Assembly: GCA_023212695.1 (NCBI GenBank)
Contig: JALCCG010000016.1
Span: 62,001 to 126,000 of the forward strand
Origin: Sporisorium sorghi
Taxonomy: Eukaryota; Basidiomycota; Ustilaginomycetes; Ustilaginales; Ustilaginaceae
Reading direction: 5' to 3'
Length of the DNA stretch: 64,000 nucleotides
Below, one piece after another: positions 16,473 through 26,800 of this stretch; the first letter of the stretch is position 1, and each line of letters starts with the position of its first letter. A program made the position numbers and the translations under genes. The notes beneath the pieces were generated by a model. The model was not told where the DNA came from, did no database searches, and saw only the letters and a list, made by a program, of their open reading frames with translations.

Positions 16473-17774
16473 CTACTCCGTTACGATATCATAGATCAAT
16501 ACAGGTGCATCCGCATGATCAGCAATTCGAATGCTTTCATACAGCTTCTGCTTCACGTCGTCCACGTTCTCGCGGTTGGCATGAATCGTGACGAGGGAGT
16601 CACCCTTCTTCACGGTGTCGCCAACTTTCTTGTTCAGCATCAGGCCTACAGCCAGATCTATCTCGGATTCCTTCGTTGCACGTCCGGCCCCAAGCAGCAT
16701 CGCCGCGGTACCGATCTCATCCGCTACCAGTTCGGCGACAACGCCGTCCTGCTGTGCAGGAAGCTCTATCAGATATTGCGCCTTCGGCAGCCGGTCGGGA
16801 TGATCCACCACAGACGAATCGCCGCCTTGGTTCTGGATGAACTCCTTGAACTTCTCCAGTGCCTTGCCGTTTCGGATAACCTCACGCAGCTTCTCCTCGG
16901 CATCTTCAAGCGAGTCTGCCTTCTGCGCCAGATAAACCATCTGTCTGCCCAGAGCCAGGCACAGCTCCTCCAGATCCTTCGGACCTTCGCCGCGCAGCGC
17001 ATCAATCGCTTCCTGAACCTCCAACGAGTTGCCGATCGCAGCCCCAAGGGGCTGGCTCATATCGGAGATGACGGCCATCGTTTTGCGGCCGACGTTGTTG
17101 CCGATGCTAACCATGGCATGCGCCAATTCCTTGGCGTCCTCCACGGTTTTCATGAACGCGCCCGCACCGGTTTTAACATCCAATACGATCGCATCGGAAC
17201 CTGCAGCAATTTTCTTGCTCATGATAGAGCTGGCAATCAGCGGAATGGAATTGACGGTTGCCGTCACATCCCGCAGTGCATACAGCTTTTTATCAGCCGG
17301 GGTGAGGTTCCCGGTTTGGCCGATTACAGCAATTTTATGTTGATTCACAAGGTTCACAAATTCGTCTTTGCTGATCTCCACGTGGAAGCCTTCAATGGAC
17401 TCCAGCTTGTCAATCGTTCCTCCGGTATGACCGAGACCGCGTCCGGACATCTTCGCTACGGGAATGTCCAGAGCCGCTACGAGCGGTGCCAATACAAGCG
17501 TTGTCGTATCGCCAACACCCCCGGTGGAGTGCTTATCAACCTTGATTCCCTCAATTGCGGACAGATCAATCGTTTCTCCGGAGTTTACCATCGCCATCGT
17601 CAAGTCCGCCCGCTCCCGGTCGGACATGTCCTGGAAATAGATCGCCATATTCATGGCACTTACCTGATAATCAGGAATATCTCCCTTGGTATATCCATCG
17701 ATAAAGAAATTGATCTCTTCTGTTGTCAGTTCCTTGCCGTCGCGTTTCTTCGCAATTAAATCAACCATTCTCAT
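16473..17774 (-). CDS. pdp: Pyrimidine-nucleoside phosphorylase
   Basis: A 433-residue cytoplasmic enzyme of the thymidine phosphorylase family. The phosphate- and nucleoside-binding blocks [12 protein letters not shown] (residues about 81-92) and the family signature [17 protein letters not shown] (about 110-126) are intact, as is [11 protein letters not shown]. It splits thymidine, deoxyuridine and uridine into base plus (deoxy)ribose-1-phosphate. Last gene of the deo operon, 108 bases after deoD; DeoB and DeoC process its sugar product. Confidence 0.96.
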   Translation of the reverse strand: MRMVDLIAKKRDGKELTTEEINFFIDGYTKGDIPDYQVSAMNMAIYFQDMSDRERADLTMAMVNSGETIDLSAIEGIKVDKHSTGGVGDTTTLVLAPLVAALDIPVAKMSGRGLGHTGGTIDKLESIEGFHVEISKDEFVNLVNQHKIAVIGQTGNLTPADKKLYALRDVTATVNSIPLIASSIMSKKIAAGSDAIVLDVKTGAGAFMKTVEDAKELAHAMVSIGNNVGRKTMAVISDMSQPLGAAIGNSLEVQEAIDALRGEGPKDLEELCLALGRQMVYLAQKADSLEDAEEKLREVIRNGKALEKFKEFIQNQGGDSSVVDHPDRLPKAQYLIELPAQQDGVVAELVADEIGTAAMLLGAGRATKESEIDLAVGLMLNKKVGDTVKKGDSLVTIHANRENVDDVKQKLYESIRIADHADAPVLIYDIVTE

Positions 17775-17882
17775 CGTACATTCTCCTCACTGTTTGCGAT
17801 GATTGTGTTCTTTCTATGGGCAGCACTACAAAGGCGAATGGTTCGACCGATCGCTGCTGCCCCCGGATTCCTTCGTCATTCC

Positions 17883-18590
17883 TTACAACGAAATCGCCGT
17901 ATCCAGCGCTACTTCCATCATCTCGTTAAACGTGGTTTGGCGCTCCTCGGAGGAAGTCTCTTCCCCTGTCAGCAAATGGTCACTTACCGTCAGGATTGTC
18001 AGGGCATTCACACCGAACCGTGCCGCAATCGTGTAGAGAGCCGTTGTCTCCATCTCTACGCCCAGCACGCCATGCTGCATCAGCTTCTCAACCACCGACT
18101 TGTCCTCACGGTAAAATACATCGGATGTGAACACATTGCCGACATGCATCTTCAAGCCCTTGTCCTTGCCGCGCTCATATGCACCAAGCAGCAGCGGGAA
18201 GCTGGCAATCGGAGAGAAATCATAGCCGCTAAAGTGATGGCGGTTCATACCGGAATCCGAGCATGCTGCCTGAGCCAGAATGACGTCGCGCACACGAACA
18301 TGCTCCTGCATCGCGCCGCAGGTTCCGACACGGAACAAATTTTTGACGCCATAATCACGAATGAGTTCGTTGACATAGATACCGATGGAAGGCACGCCCA
18401 TGCCCGAGCCCTGCACGGAGATGCGCTTTCCCTTATAAGTTCCCGTAAATCCGAGCATCCCCCGCACTTCGTTGTAGCAGGTTACATCCTCCAGATACGT
18501 CTCGGCAATAAATTTAGCCCGCAGCGGATCGCCTGGCAGCAGAATCGATTCTGCGATATCTCCCGGCTTCGCTCCAATATGTGTACTCAT
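17883..18590 (-). CDS. deoD: Purine-nucleoside phosphorylase
   Basis: A 235-residue trimeric/hexameric-type PNP (MTAP/PNP class I). Evidence is the N-terminal [22 protein letters not shown], the block [14 protein letters not shown], and the nucleoside-binding [13 protein letters not shown]. The ATG at 18590 follows GGAGG by nine bases; a TTG six bases earlier is unlikely. It releases purine base and (deoxy)ribose-1-phosphate. It follows deoB by 24 bases. Confidence 0.96.
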   Translation of the reverse strand: MSTHIGAKPGDIAESILLPGDPLRAKFIAETYLEDVTCYNEVRGMLGFTGTYKGKRISVQGSGMGVPSIGIYVNELIRDYGVKNLFRVGTCGAMQEHVRVRDVILAQAACSDSGMNRHHFSGYDFSPIASFPLLLGAYERGKDKGLKMHVGNVFTSDVFYREDKSVVEKLMQHGVLGVEMETTALYTIAARFGVNALTILTVSDHLLTGEETSSEERQTTFNEMMEVALDTAISL

Positions 18591-18614
18591 GTGCAAATTC
18601 CTCCACTTTTCGAT

Positions 18615-19799
18615 TTATTTCAAATCATTCAAAAAGCTTATGCCATGCTCCGGCAGCTTCACCCCGAAATTGTCTGCAACCGTGGCCCCAATGTCGGCAA
18701 AGGTCTTGCGCAGCGGCAACTCCTTGCCTTCCGCAAAACGCGGGGAGTAGACAAGCAGCGGTACGTATTCCCGCGTATGATCCGTCCCTTTGTAAGTAGG
18801 ATCATTCCCGTGGTCTGCCGTGATGATCAGAAGATCATCGTTTGTCATTTTCTCGAACACCTCTGGCAGGCGCTGGTCATAATCCTCCAATGCCTGGCCA
18901 TATCCTTTCGGATCGCGGCGGTGCCCGTACACCGCATCGAAATCCACGAGGTTTATGAAGCTCAGACCCTTGAAGGAATCATCCATGGTCTGCACCATTT
19001 TGTCCATGCCGTCCATATTCGATACGGTTCTGACAGCCTTCGTAATGCCTTCACCATCATAAATATCGGAGATTTTGCCGAGGGCAATCACTTCGAGTCC
19101 TGCATCCTTCATCTCGTTCATGGTTGTGCGTCCAAAAGGCTTCAAGGCATAATCATGCCGGTTCGCGGTACGCTTGAAGCTGCCTACCTCGCCAGTGAAC
19201 GGACGCGCAATAATCCGGCCGAGCATATAAGGATCTTCCAGCGTAATTTCGCGGCAGAACTCGCAAATTTCATACAGTTCCTTCAGGGGAACCACATCCT
19301 CATGCGCCGCGATTTGCAGCACAGAGTCCGCCGAGGTATAAATAATCAGCGCGCCTGTCTTTACATGCTCCTCGCCAAGCTCTTCAATGATCTCCGTTCC
19401 GCTTGCCGGCTTGTTGCCGATAACCTTGCGTCCGGTCTTCGCTTCAATCCGCTGAATCAGCTCATCCGGAAAACCGTCCGGGAACACTCGGAAAGGCGTA
19501 TCAATATACAGGCCCATGATCTCCCAATGACCTGTCATCGTATCCTTGCCGTTCGAAGCTTCCTGCATCTTCGTATAATAAGCCCGAGGCTTATCGGCAG
19601 CAGGCACTCCTTCGATCTCGCGGATGTTGGACAGTCCAAGTGATGCCATATTCGGCATGTTCAGTCCGCCGCATTCACGGGCAATATGCCCCAGCGTGTC
19701 TGAACCTATATCATCAAAATCAGCCGCATCCGGTGCCTCACCGATGCCTACAGAATCCAGTACGATCAAGTGAATTCGGTCAAAACGTTCCATATCCAT
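18615..19799 (-). CDS. deoB: Phosphopentomutase
   Basis: A 394-residue member of the alkaline phosphatase superfamily. Metal-ligand motifs [11 protein letters not shown] (residues about 13-23) and [19 protein letters not shown] are present, with the phospho-acceptor threonine region [12 protein letters not shown]. It interconverts deoxyribose-1-phosphate and deoxyribose-5-phosphate, linking DeoD and Pdp to DeoC. It lies between nupC and deoD in the operon and is of normal family length. Confidence 0.96.
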   Translation of the reverse strand: MDMERFDRIHLIVLDSVGIGEAPDAADFDDIGSDTLGHIARECGGLNMPNMASLGLSNIREIEGVPAADKPRAYYTKMQEASNGKDTMTGHWEIMGLYIDTPFRVFPDGFPDELIQRIEAKTGRKVIGNKPASGTEIIEELGEEHVKTGALIIYTSADSVLQIAAHEDVVPLKELYEICEFCREITLEDPYMLGRIIARPFTGEVGSFKRTANRHDYALKPFGRTTMNEMKDAGLEVIALGKISDIYDGEGITKAVRTVSNMDGMDKMVQTMDDSFKGLSFINLVDFDAVYGHRRDPKGYGQALEDYDQRLPEVFEKMTNDDLLIITADHGNDPTYKGTDHTREYVPLLVYSPRFAEGKELPLRKTFADIGATVADNFGVKLPEHGISFLNDLK

Positions 19800-19872
19800 G
19801 CTCCCCCTCTTATATGATCTCAGAAATCAAACTATCCATAAGGCTCGCTTGTTGTTTACTTCCATCCCTTGG

Positions 19873-21051
19873 TTACAGGAACAGTCCGGCAATCGTTGCA
19901 GACAGTACACTAACCAGCGTTGCACCGTACAACAGCTTCAAGCCGAAACGCGCAACCACATTCCCCTGCTTCTCGTTCAGCCCCTTCACCGCACCGGAAA
20001 TAATGCCGATGGAGGAGAAGTTTGCGAAGGACACCAGGAATACGGACACGATACCGATGGTGCGCTCGGACAGATTCGTAAAGTTGGCCAGATTCAGCAT
20101 GGCAACAAACTCATTCGATACAAGCTTCGTTGCCATAATACTGCCGGCGTCCACTGCCTCTTTCCAAGGCACACCCATGACAAAAGCAAAGGGAGCAAAG
20201 ATAAATCCTAGCAGCTCTTGGAAAGATATCCCGAAAATCATATCAAAGATGCCGTTGATCATCGCGATCAATGCAACAAATCCGAGAAGCATCGCGGCAA
20301 CGGTAATCGCTACCTTGAAACCGTCCATGATATATTCGCCCAGCATCTCGAAGAAGGATTGTTTCTCCTCTTCCTGCACTTCCAGGATATCCTCATCCTT
20401 ATCCACCTTATATGGGTTGACGATGGAAGCAATAATAAATCCGCCAAACAGGTTGAGTACCAGCGCGGTTACCACGTACCTTGGCTCGATCATGGTCATA
20501 TACGCACCTACGATCGACATCGATACTGTGGACATCGCGGAAGCACAGAGCGTATACATGCGATGCTTCGGAATTAACGCGATCTGTTTTTTAACCGATA
20601 TAAACACCTCGGATTGCCCCAGGATCGCGGAAGCTACCGCATTGTAAGACTCCAGCTTTCCCATGCCGTTGACTTTACTTAAGACGAGACCGATATATCT
20701 TACGATAAACGGCAGTACCTTAATATATTGAAGTATACCAATCAACGCGGAAATAAACACGATGGGCAGCAAGACGTTCAGGAAGAACGGACCATCACCT
20801 TCAATGGCAAAGCCGCCAAATACAAACCCGATTCCGGCTCCGGCGTAGTCAAGCAGCGCTTTAAACGTATTCGCTATCCCTTTAACAAGATACTCGCCGA
20901 CATTGGTGTTCAGCAGGATAAATCCCAGGATCAGCTGAAGCACAATCATCACAGCCAGCGGACGATAACGAATTTTGCGCTTATCATTACTGATAAGGAA
21001 CGCAAGACCGAATACGACCAGCAAACCTAGTATGGCGATTAAAAATTTCAT
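19873..21051 (-). CDS. nupC: Concentrative nucleoside transporter (NupC family)
   Basis: A 392-residue CNT-family symporter with about nine to ten membrane segments. Conserved stretches include [31 protein letters not shown] and [23 protein letters not shown]. It imports nucleosides with a proton or sodium ion. Position between deoC and deoB makes it the uptake step for the deoxynucleoside catabolic pathway. Starts 76 bases after deoC. Confidence 0.94.
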   Translation of the reverse strand: MKFLIAILGLLVVFGLAFLISNDKRKIRYRPLAVMIVLQLILGFILLNTNVGEYLVKGIANTFKALLDYAGAGIGFVFGGFAIEGDGPFFLNVLLPIVFISALIGILQYIKVLPFIVRYIGLVLSKVNGMGKLESYNAVASAILGQSEVFISVKKQIALIPKHRMYTLCASAMSTVSMSIVGAYMTMIEPRYVVTALVLNLFGGFIIASIVNPYKVDKDEDILEVQEEEKQSFFEMLGEYIMDGFKVAITVAAMLLGFVALIAMINGIFDMIFGISFQELLGFIFAPFAFVMGVPWKEAVDAGSIMATKLVSNEFVAMLNLANFTNLSERTIGIVSVFLVSFANFSSIGIISGAVKGLNEKQGNVVARFGLKLLYGATLVSVLSATIAGLFL

Positions 21052-21127
21052 CGTCGTTGCTCCCCCATAGGTGAATTTTTATGATATAACACGGTTACCC
21101 GATGATCATTCAGAACTGCTGGTTACA

Positions 21128-21793
21128 TTAATAGGATGAGCTGGACTGGCCGCCCTCCATGATTTTCACGCCGGAGCTTGCACCGATTCGGGTTGCGCCC
21201 GCTTTGATCATGGCTTCCATATCTTCTTTGCTGCGAACGCCGCCGGACGCCTTAACGCCGGTGTTCTGACCAACGGTCTTGCGCATCAAGGCAACATCCT
21301 CCGGAGTAGCTCCGCCTGTAGAGAAGCCTGTAGAGGTCTTAACAAAATCCGCTCCCGCTTTCACGGACAACTCGGATGCACGCACCTTTTCTTCCTCGGT
21401 CAGAAGGCTTGTCTCAATGATGACCTTAACCAGCGCTTTGCCCTTAGCTGCATCCACTACAGCTTGGATATCCTTAAGCACGAGCTCATCATTACGATCT
21501 TTAAGCGCCCCGATGTTAATGACCATATCCACTTCTCCAGCCCCATTGGCAATAGCGTCCTTCGCTTCAAATGCTTTGGCTGCTGTTGTCGAAGCTCCCA
21601 GCGGGAAGCCGATAACGGTACATACTTTAACCTTAGTGCCCGCAAGCTGCTCAGCACAGTAGGATACCCAAGTCGGGTTCACACAAACCGAAGCAAATTC
21701 GTATTTTTTGGCCTCATCCGTAAGTTTCGTAATCTCGGCTTGGGTTGCATCCGCCTTCAACAGTGTGTGGTCAATCATTCCTGCTATATTCAT
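21128..21793 (-). CDS. deoC: Deoxyribose-phosphate aldolase
   Basis: About 221 residues of the class I aldolase TIM-barrel. The Schiff-base lysine is in [14 protein letters not shown], a second active-site lysine in [10 protein letters not shown], and KVIIETSLL precedes them. It cleaves deoxyribose-5-phosphate to acetaldehyde and glyceraldehyde-3-phosphate. The ATG at 21793, nine bases after an AGGGAGTG sequence, is preferred to an in-frame GTG at 21805 which lies inside that sequence. First gene of the deo operon. Confidence 0.95.
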   Translation of the reverse strand: MNIAGMIDHTLLKADATQAEITKLTDEAKKYEFASVCVNPTWVSYCAEQLAGTKVKVCTVIGFPLGASTTAAKAFEAKDAIANGAGEVDMVINIGALKDRNDELVLKDIQAVVDAAKGKALVKVIIETSLLTEEEKVRASELSVKAGADFVKTSTGFSTGGATPEDVALMRKTVGQNTGVKASGGVRSKEDMEAMIKAGATRIGASSGVKIMEGGQSSSSY

Positions 21794-21831
21794 CTGGTTA
21801 AACACTCCCTAATATAATTTTTGTAATTTTG

Positions 21832-21845
21832 TAAAAGCGCTCTCA
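21832..21845. promoter_or_regulatory. cre site in the deo leader
   Basis: TAAAAGCGCTCTCA matches 12 of 14 positions of the near-palindromic cre sequence and sits about 20-33 bases after the predicted deo transcription start. Catabolite repression of deo by CcpA is known in Bacillus. Confidence 0.6.
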
Positions 21846-21871
21846 TTACGCTTAAACCTGTAGACGGGACC

Positions 21872-21900
21872 ATCATATCACAGCTATGAACATATGTAAA
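21872..21900 (-). promoter_or_regulatory. deo operon promoter
   Basis: On the minus strand TTTACA (21895-21900) and TATGAT (21872-21877) are spaced by 17 bases, placing transcription start near 21865, about 70 bases before deoC. Confidence 0.75.
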
Positions 21901-21923
21901 ACACATGATGAAAATATGTTCAT
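21886..21923. promoter_or_regulatory. Candidate DeoR operator overlapping the deo promoter
   Basis: Ten-base arms ATGAACATAT (21886-21895) and ATATGTTCAT (21914-21923) form a perfect inverted repeat that covers the -35 box. The core ATATGTTC recurs in a palindrome upstream of deoR (23213-23229), which supports one regulator binding both. Confidence 0.6.
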
Positions 21924-22083
21924 TCCGATTTATGGCAATGATATTTATCATTGTTCGCTTAACAACTTGCCATCATTCAGGAATAATCTAACAACTCTTT
22001 GTTTACTATGCTCTATACCCTGTCGGGGTAAACATAAACAGAAGATACGGTCCCTTCACTAGTCCGTCACATATTCCACAGCA

Positions 22084-22152
22084 CAAACACACCTCATGAA
22101 GGTGAGCACGAAGCCGATCCGCTTCGATGATCACCGCAATGAGGTGTGTTTG
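22084..22152. terminator. Long hairpin between deoR and the deo operon
   Basis: Perfect 14-base arms (22084-22097 and 22139-22152) enclose a second, nearly complete stem in which GGTGA pairs with TCACC and GAAGC with GCTTC. It starts 30 bases after the deoR stop and probably ends deoR transcripts, but the T-tract is poor. An RNA-stabilising or recoded mobile repeat role cannot be excluded. Confidence 0.55.
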
Positions 22153-22181
22153 ATCCTTCTTGTGCATCGACATGCACGATT

Positions 22182-23120
22182 TCATGAAAGCAAGGCTTGC
22201 GCCGTAAACTGATCCGTCACAAGTATGTTGGCATATTTACCGATTAGCGCAGCTCTTATGGCATCTACCTTTCGCTGTCCGCCTGCAACGAGAATGGATT
22301 TCTCCTTGTGCCGCAAATCCTCCAAATCGATGCCGACCGTACGGCTGTTGATATCCTCACTGCACACCCGGCCCTCGGCGTCAAAAAACCTGGAGCAGAT
22401 ATCACCTGCGCCGACCTGCTGCAGCAGCTTCTGTTCTTTCTCGCTCAGGTAGCCGAGTCGAAAGAGGAGCGCATCTTCATGCACCGTGCCCACCGTAAAC
22501 ATGGCAATGTTGGCTTGCTTGCCTAATTGAATGATTCGCTGGATATGCCTGTCCCTCTCAACCATTTCCTTCAGTTCCATCGTGTCAAATATGACGGGCA
22601 GCGGCAAATATCTCGCCATCGTATGGTACGCCTCCGCGAAGAGATTGACAATCTCCGCTGCATACGTGTTCACATGCGAATGGCTGACCCCGCCTTTCAG
22701 CTGCACGACCTCTACGCCACGGACCGATTTCTGCTGCAGCTGTAGCGCCACGGCATGCATGGTCGTTCCCCAGGTCACGCCGATAATGTCGGCATCCTGA
22801 ACCGTTTCATGCAAATAATCGGCTGCCCTTTTGCTGATATGCTTCTGAATTTCACGATACTCATTGATGGGAGAATAGCTAATAAGCACTTCCTCCAGCT
22901 TGTATACCTTCTTGACCCTCTCGCCCAAAGCATCGAGATTCTCAAGCGGGTCCACAATGCTGATCTGCACATACCCCTGCTCTTTAGCGTGCTGAAGAAG
23001 CCTTGAAACCGTAGGGCGTGAAACGCCGAGCCTGGTGGCGATATCCTGCTGGCTGTAATCCGACATATAGTACAATCTTGCGGCCTCGATACTGAGACGC
23101 TGTTTATCCTGTTCCATCAT
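22182..23120 (-). CDS. deoR: SorC/DeoR-type sugar-binding regulator of the deo operon
   Basis: About 312 residues: an N-terminal helix-turn-helix (YSQQDIATRLGVSRPTVSRLLQHAKEQGY, residues about 21-50) and a C-terminal SorC-type sugar-phosphate-binding domain (DIIGVTWGTTMHAVA, GGVSHSHVNTYA, and VAGGQRKVDAIRAAL near the end). The Bacillus homologue binds deoxyribose-5-phosphate and represses deo genes. I place the start at the ATG-ATG pair (23120), preceded by AAGTGGG; the open frame extends to 23159. It is transcribed in the same direction as the deo operon but separated from it by a hairpin and the operon promoter. Confidence 0.88.
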   Translation of the reverse strand: MMEQDKQRLSIEAARLYYMSDYSQQDIATRLGVSRPTVSRLLQHAKEQGYVQISIVDPLENLDALGERVKKVYKLEEVLISYSPINEYREIQKHISKRAADYLHETVQDADIIGVTWGTTMHAVALQLQQKSVRGVEVVQLKGGVSHSHVNTYAAEIVNLFAEAYHTMARYLPLPVIFDTMELKEMVERDRHIQRIIQLGKQANIAMFTVGTVHEDALLFRLGYLSEKEQKLLQQVGAGDICSRFFDAEGRVCSEDINSRTVGIDLEDLRHKEKSILVAGGQRKVDAIRAALIGKYANILVTDQFTAQALLS

Positions 23121-23212
23121 CCAACCCACTTTGTTGTGTCGTATACAATTTGGGTACATTATACAGCGTTCTTATGCGGATTTCGATAGCCATGCAAAAG
23201 AAGCACATAAAT

Positions 23213-23229
23213 TTGCGATATGTTCGCAA
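23213..23229. promoter_or_regulatory. Candidate autoregulatory operator upstream of deoR
   Basis: TTGCGA and TCGCAA form a perfect inverted repeat around TATGT. It shares ATATGTTC with the operator at the deo promoter. On the minus strand a TATAAT (about 23159-23164) lies between it and deoR, with only a weak -35. Confidence 0.5.
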
Positions 23230-23376
23230 TTTGATGTGCAGCATCATAGGAATTCCTGTGTCAACCAACTGCCTCCTTGCAAAAACAGACAAGCACCCGC
23301 GCAGCACATGCTATCGCTGAAAACTCAGTCGCTTCACACGTTAACAACGGGCACTTGCCACTTACCATCTACCAGC

Positions 23377-24111
23377 CTATACCGGCTGATTGTATTCGAG
23401 CGGAGATACTCGGCCATAGGAAGCCTTGGCACCTTGGATCGGAGCCGCCCAGCCTACGGCGTTCACGATCACCTGCTGAATGTCCGGCAGGTGATAGGTA
23501 GGGAACGCTTCGTGACCCGGTCTGAAATAGAACAGCTTGCCGCGCCCCCGCTTATAACAGCAGCCGCTGCGGAACACCTCGCCGCCTTCAAACCAGGAGA
23601 CAAACACCAGTTCATCCGGTGCCGGAATCTCAAAGCGTTCTCCGTACATTTCCTCCTGCGGAACTTCAATATACTCTCCGAGCCCGCTAACGATAGGATG
23701 GCTTGGATCAATAACCCATAAGCGTTCCTTCTCGCCATCATCACGCCATTTCAGGGCGCCAGTATTCGTGCCGAGAAGGCGCTGAAAAATCTTCGATCCA
23801 TGCCCGGAATGGAGCACAATGATCCCCATGCCGTCCAGTACGCGCTGGCGTACTTTTTCCACGATATCATCTCTCACTTCACCGTGTGCCACATGCCCCC
23901 ACCAGAGCAGAACGTCTGTTGAAGCTAGCACTTCATCTGTCAGACCATGTTCCGGATCATCCAAAACGGCTGTACGTACATAAAACTCGGCATCCTTCTC
24001 CAGAAAGTCCGCAATCGTCCGGTGTATGCCTTCGGGGTAAATTTTTGCAATCTGTTCATTATGTCTCTCGTGCCGATATTCATTCCATACCGTTACATTA
24101 ATCCTAGCCAT
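23377..24111 (-). CDS. ThuA-like protein (first copy)
   Basis: A 244-residue ThuA-family protein with a class I glutamine-amidotransferase-like fold. Features are an N-terminal [13 protein letters not shown], the central [26 protein letters not shown] and the C-terminal [17 protein letters not shown] block. Family members are tied to trehalose or other disaccharide metabolism and to keto-sugar chemistry, but the reaction is not settled. It faces an AraC regulator gene across about 195 bases, which probably controls it. A second, divergent ThuA member lies at 27.6-28.3 kb. Confidence 0.85.
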   Translation of the reverse strand: MARINVTVWNEYRHERHNEQIAKIYPEGIHRTIADFLEKDAEFYVRTAVLDDPEHGLTDEVLASTDVLLWWGHVAHGEVRDDIVEKVRQRVLDGMGIIVLHSGHGSKIFQRLLGTNTGALKWRDDGEKERLWVIDPSHPIVSGLGEYIEVPQEEMYGERFEIPAPDELVFVSWFEGGEVFRSGCCYKRGRGKLFYFRPGHEAFPTYHLPDIQQVIVNAVGWAAPIQGAKASYGRVSPLEYNQPV

Positions 24112-24201
24112 GGTTAGTGACCTCCCAAAGTATGATCATTCTGCGTTCTTCCGACCAAAATCAGCAAATAACATCCATCGTTCGTTGGCAAACCATTTAA
24201 A

Positions 24202-24230
24202 TTCACTCCAAGTATAGGCTGTGTTACAAT
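24202..24230 (+). promoter_or_regulatory. Promoter of the AraC-type gene
   Basis: TTCACT (24202-24207), 17 bases, then TACAAT (24225-24230) with an upstream TG giving an extended -10. It overlaps the ATG at 24229, which therefore cannot be the translation start. Confidence 0.65.
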
Positions 24231-24306
24231 GAACGGGAATGTGAGAAAGTTACTCTTTTTGTACAAAAACGACTTTGCGTTTTTTTTGGGGAGAGAGGGT
24301 GTATTC

Positions 24307-25194
24307 GTGCTATCGATGAACGCGGACTATGTACCAAGAATCAAACTCATGGGATTTGTCTCCTACAAGAACCCCTGGATTCATTTCAAGCGGAATACGC
24401 ACGAGTTTATTCTGTATTTTGTGAAGAGCGGCGAGCTTCATCTTCAGGAGAATGGTGTTGCCCATGTGCTCAAGAAAGGCGACTTGCTCGTGCTTGAACC
24501 GCATCTGGACCATGAGGGGACCCGCAAGCATACCTGCGACTACTACTATATTCATTTTGAACATCCGGATATTCATCCAGCACCGGACCGTCCCTTATCC
24601 CTGCTTGCCAAACAATGGATAATGGGTGAGAGCGACCCCGCAGGCAAGGATAGCAACAGGCAGCTATACTTCCCTAAGACCTGCACCTTGACTCAGAAAA
24701 AAAGCCTCCATCATATGCACCATGCCTTGGGTGAAATGCTGCAGCTGTACAGACGCAAGCACTTCAACCGCAGTTTGACCGCGCTCAAATTCATGGAAAT
24801 GCTGATCGAGCTGTCCCGCGAGAGCCTCTTCGACGAGCTGGAGAACGACAGCCCGCATACCAAGTCCTACATGAAGGTGCATGCATTGCTGGATTACATC
24901 CATGAACACTACGCCCAGAAGATCATCAGCTCGGAAATCGAGCAGCGCTTCGAATGCAATTATGACTACATCAACCGGGTGTTCGCCAAGCTCACTGGCC
25001 TTACGATCATGCGCTACGTGAACCAAGTCCGGATTCATCATGCCAAGGAGCTGATTGAGGCCACCCATCTCAGCTTCGGGGAGATCGGGTATCTGACCGG
25101 CCTGGATGATCCATTCTATTTCAGCAAGGTGTTCAAAAAATACGTTGGCATGTCCCCCAATCAATACTATAAACAGGTGCATGAGAAGGAATAA
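24307..25194 (+). CDS. AraC family transcriptional regulator
   Basis: About 295 residues. The N-terminal cupin-like ligand domain (with LHLQENGVAHVLKKGDLLVLEPHLDHEG) is followed by two C-terminal helix-turn-helix motifs; the second ends in the AraC signature IGYLTGLDDPFYFSKVFKKYVGMSPNQYY. The start is GTG at 24307, with a GGGAGAGAGGG sequence seven bases upstream; the next ATG (24316) is the alternative. Divergent from the first thuA-like gene, so sugar-responsive control of that gene is likely. Confidence 0.85.
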   Translation: MLSMNADYVPRIKLMGFVSYKNPWIHFKRNTHEFILYFVKSGELHLQENGVAHVLKKGDLLVLEPHLDHEGTRKHTCDYYYIHFEHPDIHPAPDRPLSLLAKQWIMGESDPAGKDSNRQLYFPKTCTLTQKKSLHHMHHALGEMLQLYRRKHFNRSLTALKFMEMLIELSRESLFDELENDSPHTKSYMKVHALLDYIHEHYAQKIISSEIEQRFECNYDYINRVFAKLTGLTIMRYVNQVRIHHAKELIEATHLSFGEIGYLTGLDDPFYFSKVFKKYVGMSPNQYYKQVHEKE

Positions 25195-25217
25195 AGCGGC
25201 GATCAGCCGCTTTTTTG
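25193..25217 (+). terminator. Intrinsic terminator after the AraC gene
   Basis: AAGCGGC pairs with GCCGCTT around GATCA, followed by TTTTTT. It begins at the araC stop codon. Confidence 0.85.
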
Positions 25218-25297
25218 TTGAAAAAATCTGGTGTAGATGGAACATTAATGGACGGAATGCGTTAGTTTAAGTAGCGAATGCCAAGGAGGGGATTATC

Positions 25298-25798
25298 ATA
25301 AGATTCAAGTCGTTGTATGTTGTGCTCAGTGTTGTAGTCGTTTTTCTCATATCAGCTTGCGCCAATGGCGTTACTGGCTCAGATTCGCAGATCGGGTTAG
25401 CGGAGCCTTATCGCTTGGCGCTGGATGAATTAATATCAACCGATACAGCCCTCAATGACGGCATGGAGTTCATTTCACTGGATTTCGATGAACAGCTTCC
25501 ATTAGAGGATGCAGATAAGCAGAGCATCGAGGAATACCTGCAAAGCCAATATAACGTGAAGATTTATCATCTCACCTATGAACAATTGGTTGCGCAAGGG
25601 TTATATGACGCTGGCGACACCAAACGTAAAGGGATTTTACTGAGCATCGAAAAGCAGGAGCAATCGGATCAGAACAACATGACTATCGAGGTAAGCAAGT
25701 ATCGTTCGAATGAGGGCGGGCTCACCGCAAAAGTAACTCTAGCTTACCAACAGGATCAATGGAAAGTGGTTAATTCTACGCCTACAAAAGAAAGTTAA
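25298..25798 (+). CDS. Small lipoprotein, probably started from AUA
   Basis: About 166 residues: a basic start (RFK), a hydrophobic stretch and a lipobox ending LISAC, then a soluble domain with no family I recognise. The only strong ribosome binding site, AAGGAGGGG at 25283-25291, is six bases before an in-frame ATA (25298). The first ordinary start, TTG at 25313, is 21 bases away and would lose the basic n-region. I therefore read the start as ATA, giving a normal signal peptide. Sequencing error or a recent ATG-to-ATA mutation are alternatives. It lies between terminator-flanked neighbours and has no operon partner. Confidence 0.6.
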   Translation: MRFKSLYVVLSVVVVFLISACANGVTGSDSQIGLAEPYRLALDELISTDTALNDGMEFISLDFDEQLPLEDADKQSIEEYLQSQYNVKIYHLTYEQLVAQGLYDAGDTKRKGILLSIEKQEQSDQNNMTIEVSKYRSNEGGLTAKVTLAYQQDQWKVVNSTPTKES

Positions 25799-25900
25799 GG
25801 GAGTATTTCCGGTTTTGCCGAAAACGCTGAATGTAGTAACGTTTGGATACGGGATGGCAGTACATTTGGGGAAGTTATTCTTGCCCCCATGCTGTTCGGG

Positions 25901-26800
25901 CTAACCCCTATCTTCTCTGATGTACATATTCTCGTCTTGCAATCGAACGAGCACCTTACCAAAGCTGCCTCCTTGCCGAAGCGGAACCTCGTCAGTCGGA
26001 TAATGATTGTCCAGATGCCTCGAGACGATGCCACGAACCCGCTCATCCACAGTCAAGCCGTGCATATTCAACCATTTGATCGTATCATGGAATGCCGCCT
26101 CTTTGGAAAGCGTTGTTGTTTTCACCTCTCGGGTTACCAGCGATTGATAAGAGTAGCCCTTCAGCAGCAGTAATTGGGTCAGGTAAATCATCTCCAAATG
26201 CTCGGTCTTTCGGGGGCGATCAGTGACAAGCGGCCATATCTCGTCAACCAGGCTGTGCTCCCTGAAACCTACCGCCAAGCTCATGTAGCAGAACGCCCTC
26301 GCGCAGCTCAGTACCCTCTCCACACTGGCCCAATCAACCAAAACCGGGCACATGGAGACAAAGACAAGATCAAAGGCTCGCTCCCATCCTTTTGCCTCAA
26401 GATCAATATTTTCGAAAGGTTCGTGTACCACCTTGACCGTTCCATTGACCAAGGCTGAACTATTCTGCTGCAGGAGCTCGACCAACGGAAGGGAGGTTTC
26501 CACCGCGGTTACATCCGCTCCCCGCTCCGCGAAGGGTACGGAAAAGCCACCCGACGCCGCACCTATATCCAGAACAGAAGATCCTGAAAATTCAACACCC
26601 TGGTCCTCCAGCCAGTTCATAATCCGTCTAGCCCTTTGTCTGCCTTCTTCGCTGAACACTTCTTTATTGAATGACTTAGCCGATGAATCAAATGAATGAG
26701 CCGGGTCGATGCCGGCCCTCTTCATCTTGTTTACACCCGTATACGGATCTTCCTTCCATGCTTTTTCCCATACCGCCGAATCAAACAGTTCATGGCTCAT
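25901..26800 (-). CDS. Class I SAM-dependent methyltransferase
   Basis: About 299 residues. The Rossmann-fold motif I is SSVLDIGAASGGFSVPFAERG, followed by the acidic loop VTAVETSLP and the motif DLVFVSMCPVLVDW. The N-terminal MSHELFDSAVWEKAWKEDPY resembles small-molecule methyltransferases that act with radical or cobalamin partners, but I cannot name the substrate. The ATG at 26800 follows AGGTGA by eight bases; the GTG at 26812 is less likely. Convergent with the lipoprotein gene. Confidence 0.8.
   Translation of the reverse strand: MSHELFDSAVWEKAWKEDPYTGVNKMKRAGIDPAHSFDSSAKSFNKEVFSEEGRQRARRIMNWLEDQGVEFSGSSVLDIGAASGGFSVPFAERGADVTAVETSLPLVELLQQNSSALVNGTVKVVHEPFENIDLEAKGWERAFDLVFVSMCPVLVDWASVERVLSCARAFCYMSLAVGFREHSLVDEIWPLVTDRPRKTEHLEMIYLTQLLLLKGYSYQSLVTREVKTTTLSKEAAFHDTIKWLNMHGLTVDERVRGIVSRHLDNHYPTDEVPLRQGGSFGKVLVRLQDENMYIREDRG

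Noticed and set aside
16452..17759. 435-codon plus-strand open frame opposite pdp
   Set aside because: Shadow of the pyrimidine-nucleoside phosphorylase gene, which has every family motif.
17799..19643. 614-codon plus-strand open frame opposite deoD and deoB
   Set aside because: Both minus-strand genes are certain by motif; the plus frame has no start signal and an amino-acid composition typical of antisense reading.
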